Positions 25,670 to 33,708 are shown, numbered from the stretch's first letter. The stretch: DNA of 64,000 nucleotides from JAGOTP01 sp964582475 (GCA_964582475.1 CAZOQS010000001.1:434001-498000); one strand, 5' to 3'. Notes: a model not told the origin generated them from the letters alone. Translations and numbers: made by a program.

Positions 25670-27082
25670 ATGCCAAGAACGATGATTCTGGAGACGGTGG
25701 GCCTCGTCGGTCAAACCGTGACGTTAAAGGGGTGGATCCATACGCGCCGTGATATGGGAAAATTGGCGTTTTTGGATTTGCGTGATCGTTCTGGCCTCGC
25801 GCAGGTTGTGCTAGTCCCGGCTGAATTGACGGAGGCCGCTCAAGAGCTCATGAAGGACTTGCGTTCCGAATACTGTATTTCGGTGACTGGTATCGTAAAA
25901 GAGCGTGGGGCAAAGCAAATCAATCCAGATCTTCCAACTGGAACGATCGAAATTTTGGCGAAAGAGGTTGAAGTTTTGAACACATCCAAGACACTCCCCT
26001 TTGAAATTGGCGGAGATACATCCACGATCAGTGAAGAGTTGCGTTTGAAATATCGCTACCTCGACCTTCGTTCTGCGCGTATGCAGCGGAACATGGTTCT
26101 CCGTGATCGTGTGATCACGGCCTTCCGTGAGTTCTTGCATCAGCACAAGTTTCTTGAGATCGAAACACCGTATTTGACGAAGAGTACCGGTGAAACCGGA
26201 GCGCGTGAGTTTATTGTACCTTCACGTCTTCATGAAGGAACCTTCTACGCATTGCCACAATCCCCACAGCAATTTAAGCAGCTGTTCATGGTGTCCGGTT
26301 TGGAGCGCTACTTCCAGATTGCTCGCTGTTTCCGTGATGAAGATATGCGTGGTGATCGTCAGCCAGACTTCACGCAGCTCGATTTGGAAATGTCGTTCGT
26401 TGAACGTGAAGATGTCTTGCAGTTAATTGAGGGGATGATGATTCAAATGGTGCAGACCTGCACACCAGAAAAGCGCATTCAGCAGATTCCATTCCCACGG
26501 TTGACGTACGCGGAGGCAATGGAGAAGTACAATTCCGACAAACCTGACTTACGTGAAGATAAGAACGATCCAAATCTGTTGGCGTTCTGTTGGGTGATCG
26601 ACTTCCCATTTTTCGAGAAAACCGATGAAGGGGGATGGACATTCACGCATAACCCGTTCTCAGCCCCGAAACCAGAGCATATGGATTGGCTGATGAATAA
26701 AGAGCGTATCTCAGAGATTCTGACGACGCAGTACGATATCGTCTTGAATGGATACGAGGCTGGTGGTGGGAGCATCCGTAATCATCGTCCAGAAGCATTG
26801 AAGAAGGTGCTTGAAGTGATGGGGATGGACGAAGCCAATATTCAGAAACGTTTTGGCCATATGTTGGAAGCGCTTGAGTTCGGTGCACCACCACACGGGG
26901 GTATCGCGCCTGGAATCGACCGTATCGTGATGATTTTGGCGAATGAACCAAACATCCGTGAAGTCATTGCCTTCCCGAAAGATGGGGCAGCCCGCGACTT
27001 GATGATGGGAGCCCCTTCACCAATTGATGACAAACGTTTAACAGAAGCGCACATTGCCCTGCGCCCTGTCGAAAAAAAGTAA
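25670..27082 (+). CDS. aspS: Aspartyl-tRNA synthetase lacking the GAD insertion
   Basis: The 470-aa class II enzyme has the OB-fold (TVTLKGWIHTRRDMGKLAF), the bacterial flipping-loop region (EELRLKYRYLDLRS), motif 2 (YFQIARCFRDEDMRGDRQPDF) and motif 3 (GGIAPGIDRIVMILA). Bacterial AspRS is normally near 590 aa because a GAD domain sits between the DKPDLR and WVIDFP elements. Here only about 12 residues join them (EDKNDPNLLAFC), so that domain is absent. The ATG at 25670 is chosen because the longer frame has no family sequence before it. asnS is nearby, so there is no need for a non-discriminating enzyme. Confidence 0.94.
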   Translation: MPRTMILETVGLVGQTVTLKGWIHTRRDMGKLAFLDLRDRSGLAQVVLVPAELTEAAQELMKDLRSEYCISVTGIVKERGAKQINPDLPTGTIEILAKEVEVLNTSKTLPFEIGGDTSTISEELRLKYRYLDLRSARMQRNMVLRDRVITAFREFLHQHKFLEIETPYLTKSTGETGAREFIVPSRLHEGTFYALPQSPQQFKQLFMVSGLERYFQIARCFRDEDMRGDRQPDFTQLDLEMSFVEREDVLQLIEGMMIQMVQTCTPEKRIQQIPFPRLTYAEAMEKYNSDKPDLREDKNDPNLLAFCWVIDFPFFEKTDEGGWTFTHNPFSAPKPEHMDWLMNKERISEILTTQYDIVLNGYEAGGGSIRNHRPEALKKVLEVMGMDEANIQKRFGHMLEALEFGAPPHGGIAPGIDRIVMILANEPNIREVIAFPKDGAARDLMMGAPSPIDDKRLTEAHIALRPVEKK

Positions 27083-27097
27083 CGTTGCTCGACGCTC

Positions 27098-27805
27098 ATG
27101 TCCTTTGCCGTCCGACTTGCCGCATTTGAAGGTCCTTTGGACCTTCTTTTGCAGTTAGTGGAATCGGCGAAGCTTGAGATCACGGATGTTTCGCTGATTG
27201 AGGTGACAGAGCCCTTTCTATCGCATCTCGAAGCGCACCGCTCAGAGATTCCGACTGAAGAGCTTGCAGATTTCTTGGTGATCGCGGCTAAGCTCGTGTA
27301 TTTGAAATCAAAAGCCTTGTTACCAACCTTGATTGATCCTGCGCTTGAAGAAGGGCCCGATCTCGCTTCGCAGCTGCGTGCCTATCAGGTCTTCGCAGCC
27401 GCAGCCAAGCAGTTCGCAGAGCGTCTCCGGACGGGCGTTGGTGCCTACAGTCGTTCAAAAGCGATGCTGCCGATTATCAATCTCGAAACATCATTGCCCG
27501 CATCCTGCACAGCCGAGGTCCTGCAAACAACCTACCTGAGCTTGATTAAGCGCCTACAGCCCATCCTGCGCCTTCCAAAGATTGCGATCGAGCGTGTGGT
27601 GACGATTGAAGAAAAGATGTCTTCGTTGGTGTTGCGCGTCAAAGGAGCGATGCGCGTCTCGTTCCATCGCTTTTTGGCCGACTCAGAGTCCAAGATGGAA
27701 GCGGTTGTCTCATTCCTGGCGTTGCTGGAATTGCTGCATCGGCATGAGATCACGATTGAGCAACCGCAACTCTTTGCCGATATTCATGTGTCGTCTCCCA
27801 CCTAA
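27098..27805 (+). CDS. scpA: Segregation and condensation protein A
   Basis: The 235-aa kleisin bridges the SMC heads in chromosome condensation. The N-terminal FEGPLDLLLQLVESAKLEITDVSL is a textbook ScpA start, followed by ADFLVIAAKLVYLKSKALLP. The C-terminal winged-helix part has VSFLALLELLHRHEITIEQ. It is followed by scpB after 5 bp and preceded by aspS by 15 bp, so all three may be one transcript. Confidence 0.94.
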   Translation: MSFAVRLAAFEGPLDLLLQLVESAKLEITDVSLIEVTEPFLSHLEAHRSEIPTEELADFLVIAAKLVYLKSKALLPTLIDPALEEGPDLASQLRAYQVFAAAAKQFAERLRTGVGAYSRSKAMLPIINLETSLPASCTAEVLQTTYLSLIKRLQPILRLPKIAIERVVTIEEKMSSLVLRVKGAMRVSFHRFLADSESKMEAVVSFLALLELLHRHEITIEQPQLFADIHVSSPT

Positions 27806-27810
27806 TTTGT

Positions 27811-28368
27811 ATGAATTCTCCCGATCGAAGAATTGAAGCCGTCTTGTTTGCGGTCGCGCGCGCCATGTCCTTCCGAGAATTGGCGACGATTCTTGAGTTG
27901 TCTGTGGATGAGGTCCGTGAGGCGACAGATATCCTTCAGGAACGTTTTCGGACTTCGGAAGCAGGGTTACAGCTCGTCATGCAGGGAACAGAGGTAGAAC
28001 TTGTGACGCACGGAGAGCTGGGAGAAGATGTTCGACGTGCGGTGAAGCAAGAGGCGGCGTCAGAGCTCTCAAAAGCAGCGCTTGAAACCTTGGCAATCTT
28101 GGCGTATCGCGGCCCGTTGACCCGACCTGAAATTGAGCAGGTTCGTGGGGTCCAGTCCGCCATGATGATTCGCAACTTAATGGTTCGTGGCTTAGTTGAG
28201 CCGCACACAGACGAACGGTTGGGCCAGCCGACGTATTGCGTCACCTTAAACTTCTTCAAGCAGCTCGGACTGCCTTCCGTGGAGAGCCTTCCCGACTACG
28301 AAACACTCCGTCATTCGCCGACCGTGGTTCAGATCCTCGACGAGATGACCGCTCCGAAGGTATCATAG
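27811..28368 (+). CDS. scpB: Segregation and condensation protein B
   Basis: The 185-aa partner of ScpA has the two winged-helix domains of the family: RRIEAVLFAVARAMSFRELA at the start, and SKAALETLAILAYRGPLTRPEIEQVRGV with IRNLMVRGLVE in the second half. The order scpA-scpB is conserved across bacteria. The carboxypeptidase gene begins 5 bp later. Confidence 0.94.
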   Translation: MNSPDRRIEAVLFAVARAMSFRELATILELSVDEVREATDILQERFRTSEAGLQLVMQGTEVELVTHGELGEDVRRAVKQEAASELSKAALETLAILAYRGPLTRPEIEQVRGVQSAMMIRNLMVRGLVEPHTDERLGQPTYCVTLNFFKQLGLPSVESLPDYETLRHSPTVVQILDEMTAPKVS

Positions 28369-28373
28369 GCCCT

Positions 28374-29330
28374 ATGTTCGCCGAGTCCTTTATCACATTG
28401 GGCGCCCTGCTCGCGCTCCAAGTCCCCCTGGCTCGAGACCTGCCAACGGCGATTGCTGCTGTTGATGCCCTGCCTGCGGCACGCTACGTGGCTCCGATGG
28501 CCCCCGTTCCTCGGAAAACCGAGATTGAACGCTTGGGGGTGGCTGTCTCGGCCCAGTCTGCGAGCGTCATCGACGTTGCGACTGGACGCGTCCTCTTTGA
28601 AAAAGAGGCTAACAAGCCACACCCGATCGCGAGTTTAACCAAACTCGTAACTGCGATGACGGTGCTGGATGATCGTCCCGACATGAAGGAGATGCTGACG
28701 ATCTTGCCGGAAGATGATCCACGTGAAGGAAAGACGGTGCTGCCGATTGGGGGAAAATTCACACGGGAAGAATTGTTCCATGCGCTTTTGATTGGCTCCG
28801 TAAATACGGCAGGGAATACCTTAGCGCGTACATCCAAAGGGGGAATGACCGGATTCGTGGAACGCATGAACGCAAAAGCAAAGGATCTTCATTTGTTGCA
28901 AGGAAAGTTTGTTGAGCCCACCGGTCTTGAACCCGACAACCAAGCGTCGGCGCGCGACGTAGCGATTTTGTTGCGTACCGCGTTGTCCTATCCAGAGATC
29001 CGCGAAACGACAGAGCGCTCGGCCCTCACGCTGCCGAACCGCCTCACCGGAAAGACGATCGAGGTGAATTCAACCAACTTATTGCTCGGCTCTTTTTTGA
29101 ACAAGAATCCGTATCGGATCGTTGCGGCGAAGACAGGCTCACTTCCGGAGGCTGGCTACTGTTTGGCTCAAGCCACCCGTAAAGAAGGTTCCGGTGAAAT
29201 CATCGCCGTCGTCCTCGGAAGCACAGACCACTTTGTCCGCTTCCAAGACGCCAAAGCCCTAACCTTCTGGGCCTTCGACGCCTTCACCTGGCCCACCCCC
29301 ATCAGCGCCCGTCTCTCAACCAAGCAATAA
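28374..29330 (+). CDS. S11-type D-alanyl-D-alanine carboxypeptidase
   Basis: The 318-aa protein has an N-terminal hydrophobic export segment (ITLGALLALQVPLA). The three penicillin-binding motifs are complete: SLTK in IASLTKLVTAMT, SVN in IGSVNTAGNTLA and KTG in VAAKTGSLPEAG. Such enzymes trim the terminal D-Ala of the peptidoglycan stem and so limit crosslinking. It lacks the C-terminal beta domain of larger DacA proteins. The ATG at 28374 is chosen because earlier frames lie inside scpB. Confidence 0.92.
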   Translation: MFAESFITLGALLALQVPLARDLPTAIAAVDALPAARYVAPMAPVPRKTEIERLGVAVSAQSASVIDVATGRVLFEKEANKPHPIASLTKLVTAMTVLDDRPDMKEMLTILPEDDPREGKTVLPIGGKFTREELFHALLIGSVNTAGNTLARTSKGGMTGFVERMNAKAKDLHLLQGKFVEPTGLEPDNQASARDVAILLRTALSYPEIRETTERSALTLPNRLTGKTIEVNSTNLLLGSFLNKNPYRIVAAKTGSLPEAGYCLAQATRKEGSGEIIAVVLGSTDHFVRFQDAKALTFWAFDAFTWPTPISARLSTKQ

Positions 29331-29340
29331 TCTCCCCACC

Positions 29341-29369
29341 TTGCCAGGATCCCAGCTGATTGTTAGACT
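29341..29369 (+). promoter_or_regulatory. Promoter upstream of the structured RNA and tRNA-Met
   Basis: TTGCCA (29341-29346), 17 nt, then TAGACT (29364-29369). It matches the tRNA-Asn promoter at 54673-54701, including the shared GATTGTTAGACT. Confidence 0.7.
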
Positions 29370-29375
29370 CGTGAC

Positions 29376-29490
29376 CGTATTTGTTTGTCATACTTGCGCA
29401 GCGTAGCGAAGCAAACCGGAGGCATGTTGCAGACCCAAGTGAGCCTGGTAGCAACCAGGTGAACGGGTGGTCAGCAACATAGGCCGAGGA
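29376..29490 (+). ncRNA. Candidate structured RNA directly upstream of tRNA-Met
   Basis: The 115 nt between a good promoter and tRNA-Met contain no ORF. They fold on paper into stacked helices: ATGTTGC (29424-29430) with GCAACAT (29474-29480), and CCTGGT (29444-29449) with ACCAGG (29454-29459) around an AGCA loop. GUGAG opposite UGAAC just below that helix allows tandem G-A pairs. An upstream TTGCGC...GCGAAGCAA hairpin is also possible. I recognise no known family; SRP, T-box, RNase P and tmRNA signatures are absent. It is probably transcribed as the 5' part of the tRNA-Met precursor. Confidence 0.45.
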
Positions 29491-29567
29491 GGCGGGATAG
29501 CTCAATCGGTTAGAGCGCGGGACTCATAAGCCCGAGGTTGGCAGTTCGATTCTGCCTCCCGCTACCA
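29491..29567 (+). tRNA. tRNA-Met (anticodon CAT), elongator type, CCA encoded
   Basis: Acceptor GGCGGGA pairs with TCCCGCT with G-U at the end. The anticodon loop CTCATAA is at 29523-29529, and the stem CGGGA/GCCCG has one A-G mismatch next to the loop. The T arm is GGCAG-TTCGATT-CTGCC, the discriminator A, and CCA is encoded. The elongator Met loop is favoured over Ile2, but both have CAT, so Ile2 is not excluded. Confidence 0.9.
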
Positions 29568-29600
29568 ACAAACCCATCGGAGAAATCCGGTGGTTTTGTT
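29567..29600 (+). terminator. Terminator hairpin after tRNA-Met
   Basis: AACAAACCCATCGG pairs with CCGGTGGTTTTGTT around AGAAAT; the T tail is short. Confidence 0.65.
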
Positions 29601-29625
29601 TATGCGCGGGAGCCGTATGTAGGAA

Positions 29626-29665
29626 CACGCCCGTGGACAAACAGACGTTTGTCCGGCCGGGCGTG
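29626..29665 (-). terminator. Hairpin after the minus-strand Pro-rich gene
   Basis: Nested arms CACGCCC/GGGCGTG and GGACAAAC/GTTTGTCC lie just downstream of the stop at 29678. The T run is poor, so efficiency is uncertain. Confidence 0.5.
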
Positions 29666-29677
29666 CTGAGGAGGGGA

Positions 29678-30130
29678 TCAGCCCTTCTTAGGGATGGGCT
29701 GAGGGGGAGTCGAGAAGACGTACTTCAGCTCCGGAAAGTCGATCACGAGCTCGCGAAGAAACTCTTCACGCTTCTTGCTACTCTCATTCTCCGACCGCCA
29801 TTCAGCGAGGGCCCAGTGGAGGTAGCCGATCACGAGCTCACGCTGCTTGGGCTTGGTCTTGGGCGGAGGAGCGGGGAGCGTGGCGGGCCGTCCAGACCGT
29901 TTATCCTTGAATCGAGGGACTCGCGCAGGCGGCGGAAGCGGCGGGATGTTCACCGCGACCATGCTGGGAGGCGCGACCGGCGGGATCGTCTGGACCTCCT
30001 CCGGAGCGAGATCGACAACCTCTTCTTCCTGAGGCGCGGGCGCTGGGGCGGCGGGGGCCTGACGAGTTGCGTTGGACGGTGCGGCGCGTGGGACGCGCGG
30101 TGGCGGACGATGGGTCTTCGGCTTAGCCAT
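29678..30130 (-). CDS. G+C-rich proline-rich protein of unknown function
   Basis: I do not recognise this 150-aa protein. The first 90 residues are dominated by Pro, Ala and Arg with low-complexity runs (APAAPAPAPQEEE, PPLPPPARVP), and the rest is a short amphipathic helical part with ELVIGYLHWALAEWRSENE and EEFLRELVIDFPELKYVF. The minus strand is the real one because AAGGAG lies 7 nt before the ATG and a promoter fits upstream; the opposite frame has neither. G+C and codon use differ strongly from the flanking native genes. There is no signal peptide or membrane helix. Confidence 0.6.
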   Translation of the reverse strand: MAKPKTHRPPPRVPRAAPSNATRQAPAAPAPAPQEEEVVDLAPEEVQTIPPVAPPSMVAVNIPPLPPPARVPRFKDKRSGRPATLPAPPPKTKPKQRELVIGYLHWALAEWRSENESSKKREEFLRELVIDFPELKYVFSTPPQPIPKKG

Positions 30131-30204
30131 GGAGGACTCCTTCTTGGTGATCTATCCGTGTCTTGCAGGCTAGCGCGATCCGGCGGGAGTGTCTAGCAGC
30201 TTTT

Positions 30205-30233
30205 GATATATAAATTTCACTGAATGTAGCCAA
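30205..30233 (-). promoter_or_regulatory. Promoter of the Pro-rich gene
   Basis: On the minus strand TTGGCT (30228-30233), 17 nt, then TATATC (30205-30210). Confidence 0.6.
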
Positions 30234-30249
30234 AAAGTAGACATATGCG

Positions 30250-30278
30250 TTGAGTCACTCATAGAAAAATGCTATTCT
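30250..30278 (+). promoter_or_regulatory. Promoter of the DUF457-like membrane gene
   Basis: TTGAGT (30250-30255), 17 nt, then TATTCT (30273-30278). It overlaps the upstream ATG at 30269 and so supports the start at 30296. Confidence 0.6.
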
Positions 30279-30295
30279 CTTGGCATCAGATCGAT

Positions 30296-30772
30296 ATGTT
30301 TCTCACGACCCATGCGTTGATCGGTGCCCTCGTTGCGAACCAGTTTCCCCATCACCCGCTCATTTCGTTCGCCTGTGGAATGGCCTCCCATTTTTTGACG
30401 GATATTATTCCACATGGAGATTCAAAACTCTATAAAGATTACGTCACAGGTTCAAAAAAGAAGGTGCGAAAAGCAGTTGCCTACGTCATGATCGATGGCA
30501 TTGTGGCTATTTATACGGTGCTTTTTCTGCTTAATGCAGGACTTCCTTCAGATAAGCTTACTCTGACGCTTGGAATTGCGGGTGGCGTCCTGCCTGACTT
30601 ATTGGTCGGAATCTACGAAGTGACACGTATTCCTGGCTTGCGCTGGTTTCATCGGTTGCATTTCTTTTTCCACAACCTCGTGACCTCACGCAAAGGGGAC
30701 GTGGCCTTCCGTTCAGGGCTCGCGATTCAATTTAGCTTGCTCGCCTTGGTTTGCGTTCGATTATTCTACTAA
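30296..30772 (+). CDS. Integral membrane protein resembling DUF457/YdjM metal-dependent hydrolases
   Basis: The 158-aa protein starts MFLTTHALIGALVANQFPHH, a His-rich start seen in membrane-bound YdjM/DUF457 proteins. HFLTDIIPHGD carries further conserved His and Asp residues, and WFHRLHFFFHNLV gives more His near the C-terminus. Three or four membrane helices are evident. Members are presumed metal-dependent hydrolases, but their substrate is not known. The start is fixed by a promoter whose -10 ends 17 nt upstream. Confidence 0.65.
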   Translation: MFLTTHALIGALVANQFPHHPLISFACGMASHFLTDIIPHGDSKLYKDYVTGSKKKVRKAVAYVMIDGIVAIYTVLFLLNAGLPSDKLTLTLGIAGGVLPDLLVGIYEVTRIPGLRWFHRLHFFFHNLVTSRKGDVAFRSGLAIQFSLLALVCVRLFY

Positions 30773-30784
30773 GACGGGCCGCGA

Positions 30785-30813
30785 TTGACGGTCATAGCCA
30801 AGTTCGGTAGGAT
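30785..30813 (+). promoter_or_regulatory. Promoter of tRNA-fMet
   Basis: TTGACG (30785-30790), 17 nt, then TAGGAT (30808-30813); the tRNA starts 19 nt later. Confidence 0.75.
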
Positions 30814-30831
30814 ACGGCGAAGTTGCAATGT

Positions 30832-30908
30832 AGCGGGGTAGAGCAGCCAGGTAGCTCGTCGGGCCCATAACCCGAAGGTCACCGGTTCAAATCCGGTCCC
30901 CGCAACCA
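30832..30908 (+). tRNA. Initiator tRNA-fMet (anticodon CAT), CCA encoded
   Basis: Acceptor AGCGGGG faces CCCCGCA with an A-A mismatch at 1-72, an initiator hallmark. The anticodon stem has the three G-C pairs (CGGG/CCCG) around CCCATAA, and the T arm is ACCGG-TTCAAAT-CCGGT. These features separate it from the elongator at 29491. Confidence 0.95.
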
Positions 30909-30942
30909 AGAAAAACACATCGTGAAAGCGATGTGTTTTTCT
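30909..30942 (+). terminator. Terminator after tRNA-fMet
   Basis: AGAAAAACACATCG pairs perfectly with CGATGTGTTTTTCT around TGAAAG. Confidence 0.88.
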
Positions 30943-30972
30943 ATTGGTGCAAAACACCGTATACATACGCAG

Positions 30973-31018
30973 ACACCCTCACCAGAAAGGCGCAGAGTGC
31001 TGCGGCCGGTGAGGGTGT
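30973..31018 (-). terminator. Terminator of the minus-strand G+C-rich gene at 31020-31571
   Basis: ACACCCTCACC and GGTGAGGGTGT form 11-bp arms directly after the stop; the minus strand continues with few T residues. Confidence 0.6.
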
Positions 31019-31019
31019 T

Positions 31020-31571
31020 CTAGTGACTACCTACGATGGACGTAGGAGCCAGCTGGTAGAGTCGAATGAGTGCGTCGATGATTTGCCAGGCCTCATCGTC
31101 GCTCACGTTGATTTCCCTTTCTTTATTGGGTCTACCCGACAAGAGCTCAGTGATCTCTTCGAGACGGTTGGGCCCACGGTTGAAGCGATCTTCCATCTGC
31201 CCAACGAGGGCCGAGGGGATGATCACGGAGTGGGTGGCATCCTCGAGGTTCATCGTCACGGACCAATTGTCCTCGAGATCGTCAGATGGGGCATTCTTGA
31301 CGAACTGCACAGCCGAGTGATGTTCGCCTCGCGTCCCTGAGTAAACGTCGATACCGACGGCGAGGTACTCCTTCTTGTCGAGCAGCATGCTCGCGTTCAA
31401 GGTCCAGCCGTTGTGCCTGGCTTCTAGGCTGAGACACCCCACATGTACTTCAGTGACCGGTGCGCTGATCCCGGCCTTTTCGACTTCTCTGACGATTCTC
31501 TCCCAGTGCGCGTACGCCCTGGGAAAGGCCTTAGAGACTCGTTCTACGACGGATGATCGATCGATCGTCAT
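31020..31571 (-). CDS. Unrecognised G+C-rich soluble protein
   Basis: This 183-aa protein has no membrane segment or signal peptide. It has helical ends (VERVSKAFPRAYAHWERIV and WQIIDALIRLYQLAP) and a middle of alternating strands (SLEARHNGWTLNASMLLD, LAVGIDVYSGT). I know no family for it. The ATG at 31571 is chosen because GGGGAGGC lies 5 nt before it, whereas the longer frame from 31634 would overlap the promoter. Composition is unlike the native genes. It has its own promoter, hairpin leader and terminator, as in the other seven cassettes. Confidence 0.58.
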   Translation of the reverse strand: MTIDRSSVVERVSKAFPRAYAHWERIVREVEKAGISAPVTEVHVGCLSLEARHNGWTLNASMLLDKKEYLAVGIDVYSGTRGEHHSAVQFVKNAPSDDLEDNWSVTMNLEDATHSVIIPSALVGQMEDRFNRGPNRLEEITELLSGRPNKEREINVSDDEAWQIIDALIRLYQLAPTSIVGSH

Positions 31572-31624
31572 TGTCGCCTCCCCGTGTTCCTGAACATACG
31601 GAATGTATGGTGAAAGAACTCTAG

Positions 31625-31653
31625 ATATTGTCATAAAAAAGCAATTTTGTCAA
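31625..31653 (-). promoter_or_regulatory. Promoter of the 31020-31571 cassette
   Basis: On the minus strand TTGACA (31648-31653), 17 nt, then CAATAT (31625-31630). CATAC and GTATG in the leader can form a small hairpin. Confidence 0.65.
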
Positions 31654-31671
31654 AAATAAAGGCGTTATACA

Positions 31672-31701
31672 AAAAAACTCTCGCGTGTGCGAGAGTTTTT
31701 T
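31672..31701 (-). terminator. Terminator of tRNA-Leu(CAA)
   Basis: AAAAAACTCTCGC and GCGAGAGTTTTTT form 13-bp arms around GTGT just after the tRNA 3' end on the minus strand; the hairpin is symmetric. Confidence 0.85.
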
Positions 31702-31702
31702 G

Positions 31703-31789
31703 TGGTGCCGGGAGAGAGAATCGAACTCTCATGACCTTTCGATCGCAGGATTTTGAGTCCTGTGCGTCTACCAATTCCGCCATCCCGGC
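31703..31789 (-). tRNA. tRNA-Leu (anticodon CAA), CCA encoded
   Basis: The minus strand reads acceptor GCCGGGA with TCCCGGC, the anticodon stem CAGGA/TCCTG enclosing CTCAAAA (anticodon CAA, codon UUG), a long class II variable arm, T arm GAGAG-TTCGATT-CTCTC, discriminator A and CCA. Confidence 0.95.
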
Positions 31790-31807
31790 TAACAAATTTA
31801 CTTGCAG

Positions 31808-31837
31808 AGGATAGCGGGTTCTTTGCCGCTCGGTCAA
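31808..31837 (-). promoter_or_regulatory. Promoter of tRNA-Leu(CAA)
   Basis: On the minus strand TTGACC (31832-31837), 18 nt, then TATCCT (31808-31813). Confidence 0.6.
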
Positions 31838-31896
31838 GATGGGTGGTGTGTGGGCAGGGGAAGAGGCCTCTTGGGTATGGTATACTTGTCGACGAC

Positions 31897-33606
31897 ATGA
31901 CGCTCTTTGCTGAACTCTCTGTTCTTTTTTTGGCAGCCGCTGGAGTGGCCTTTCTTTTTCAATTACTGCGCTTGCCGGCGGTTGTTGGGTATCTGCTCGT
32001 TGGGCTTGGGCTAGGTCCATTCGCCCTAGGGATTCTTCAATCCTCGGAGCTCTTTGAGTTGCTCGCGCAGGTGGGGATGTGCGCGTTGCTTTTTTCGGTG
32101 GGGCTCCATGTAAACGCGAAAGCGATCAAAGAGATGGGGACGACGGTCTTGAAGATCGGTTTCATCCAGCTCGCGTTAAACGTGTGTCTTGGGTTGGTGA
32201 TCGGCCGAGTCGTTGGGTTTAGTTGGTTCGCCTCAGCCCTCTTGGGAGCGGCGCTCTCGTTTAATAGTACGGTTCTGGCACTTCGTTCATTAGGTGAGCG
32301 AGGAGATCTGGGTCGAGCACACGGGAAAATTACGACCGGTATTCTCCTCTTGCAGGATATCTTTGCCACCATCGTTTTACTGATCGTCGGGATTGCTCCG
32401 TTGCAGGGCGGTGCGTCGGGAATATTCCTCGTTTTGGGAAAGGGGATTGCGCTTCTGCTCGTGGTGATGGGGATGTCGCATACTCTCCTGCCAAAGATTG
32501 TCGAACGTGCAGCTAGATCTCAAGAACTACTTGCGATTGGTTCGTTAGCCTTTGCGCTTGGGATGGCGCTGGCGTTTCATCAGGTGGGTTGGTCGTATGA
32601 GTTGGGAGCCTTGTTGGCTGGTATCTGCTTGGCGAATACGACGTATCGCTTTGAGATTGAATCGAAGTTGAAGCCGATGCGAGAGTTGTTCCTCGTTGTT
32701 TTCTTTGTCTTGTTGGGAACGCGCGTTGATCCGGGGACGTTACGTTCTGGCTGGCAGATAGCGCTGGTCCTGGCCTTCTGCATTTTATGTATCAATCCGT
32801 TAGTGATTGGGCGATTGATGAGACACTTCGGTCAGGGGCGAGCCCCCTCTTTGCTGGTTGCCGTTCACTTGTCTCATTTGAGTGAGTTTTCGCTTCTGCT
32901 CCTGTTTGTGGCGGGTCGGGCGATGGCGTTGCCGGTCAGTTTTGTTTCTGCGATTACGGTCGCTGTAGGGGTAACCATGTTAGGAGGAAGTTTGTATATG
33001 AGTCATGCGGATCGGATTCGTCTGTTTATTGAGCGGGTATTTCATAAGCAGCGAGAGCGCACACCTGGAAAAAAGAATGAATTCTCTGAAGAGTATGACG
33101 TGATCTTGTTCGGCTGCCACCGCATCGGAAGCGACTTCCTACCCTCCCTGAGGAAGATGAAGGCGAAGTACCTCGTGGTTGATTTTGATCCAGAGGCAAT
33201 CGCGGATTTGGAGACGCATGGGATCCCTTGTCGCTATGGGGATGTCGAAGACCAGGAGTTCCTACGTGAAATTGGGGTTCAAAAGGCGAAGCTCGTCATC
33301 TCAACGATCCCTGATCATCAAGCTAGCCTTGCGTTACTCGCTTTGCGTCGTCGTATGCGTCCAATCGGCGCCACGATCCTGGTTGCACATACGATTGAAT
33401 CGGCCTTATCGATGTATCGCCAAGGAGCGGCCTATGTCATCCTGCCGCATGTCTTGGGTGGGAATTATGCCTCCCAGTTGATCGAGACGCATGGTCTGAC
33501 GAAAGACGCTCTCGAACATGAGCGTGCCCGCCACATCGCGCACCTGAAGACAAGAGGGAACTTTGTGTCCTCGGCGCCTATGCTGACGCATGGGCGTTGG
33601 CGTTAG
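31897..33606 (+). CDS. KefB-type monovalent cation:proton antiporter with TrkA-N domain
   Basis: The 569-aa protein is a CPA2 antiporter: about twelve membrane helices (LFLAAAGVAFLFQLL to the TMLGGSLYM region), the family stretch ALSFNSTVLALRSLGERGDL and a discontinuous helix with GITTGILLLQDIFATIVL-like sequence. The soluble C-terminal RCK/TrkA-N domain has DVILFGCHRIGSDFLPSL for nucleotide binding and VDFDPEAIADLETHG. Such proteins exchange K+ or Na+ for protons. The ATG at 31897 follows TATACT (31881-31886) by 10 nt, so the longer frame overlapping the tRNA is not used. Confidence 0.9.
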   Translation: MTLFAELSVLFLAAAGVAFLFQLLRLPAVVGYLLVGLGLGPFALGILQSSELFELLAQVGMCALLFSVGLHVNAKAIKEMGTTVLKIGFIQLALNVCLGLVIGRVVGFSWFASALLGAALSFNSTVLALRSLGERGDLGRAHGKITTGILLLQDIFATIVLLIVGIAPLQGGASGIFLVLGKGIALLLVVMGMSHTLLPKIVERAARSQELLAIGSLAFALGMALAFHQVGWSYELGALLAGICLANTTYRFEIESKLKPMRELFLVVFFVLLGTRVDPGTLRSGWQIALVLAFCILCINPLVIGRLMRHFGQGRAPSLLVAVHLSHLSEFSLLLLFVAGRAMALPVSFVSAITVAVGVTMLGGSLYMSHADRIRLFIERVFHKQRERTPGKKNEFSEEYDVILFGCHRIGSDFLPSLRKMKAKYLVVDFDPEAIADLETHGIPCRYGDVEDQEFLREIGVQKAKLVISTIPDHQASLALLALRRRMRPIGATILVAHTIESALSMYRQGAAYVILPHVLGGNYASQLIETHGLTKDALEHERARHIAHLKTRGNFVSSAPMLTHGRWR

Positions 33607-33635
33607 GCCCTCTTTTTCTCGCATATCTCACCACC

Positions 33636-33664
33636 TTGCGACGGGGGCGTTCCTCGTCTACACT
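33636..33664 (+). promoter_or_regulatory. Promoter of parA-parB
   Basis: TTGCGA (33636-33641), 17 nt, then TACACT (33659-33664); it leaves a leader of about 37 nt. Confidence 0.65.
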
Positions 33665-33708
33665 GACCCCGTTTGCTGACGTTCCTCAAATCAACATCGA
33701 CCCTTGGT

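Noticed and set aside
29376..29490. T-box, SRP RNA, RNase P or tmRNA before tRNA-Met
   Set aside because: None of their conserved sequences (T-box bulge, GGAA-type SRP tip, P4 core, tag frame) is present.
29633..30196. Plus-strand frame opposite the Pro-rich gene
   Set aside because: It has no ribosome site or promoter, and its Arg- and Gly-rich composition is what a G+C-rich antisense frame gives.
31753..31896. Longer start of the KefB-type gene
   Set aside because: The extension overlaps tRNA-Leu(CAA) and its promoter; a -10 box just before 31897 supports the shorter start.
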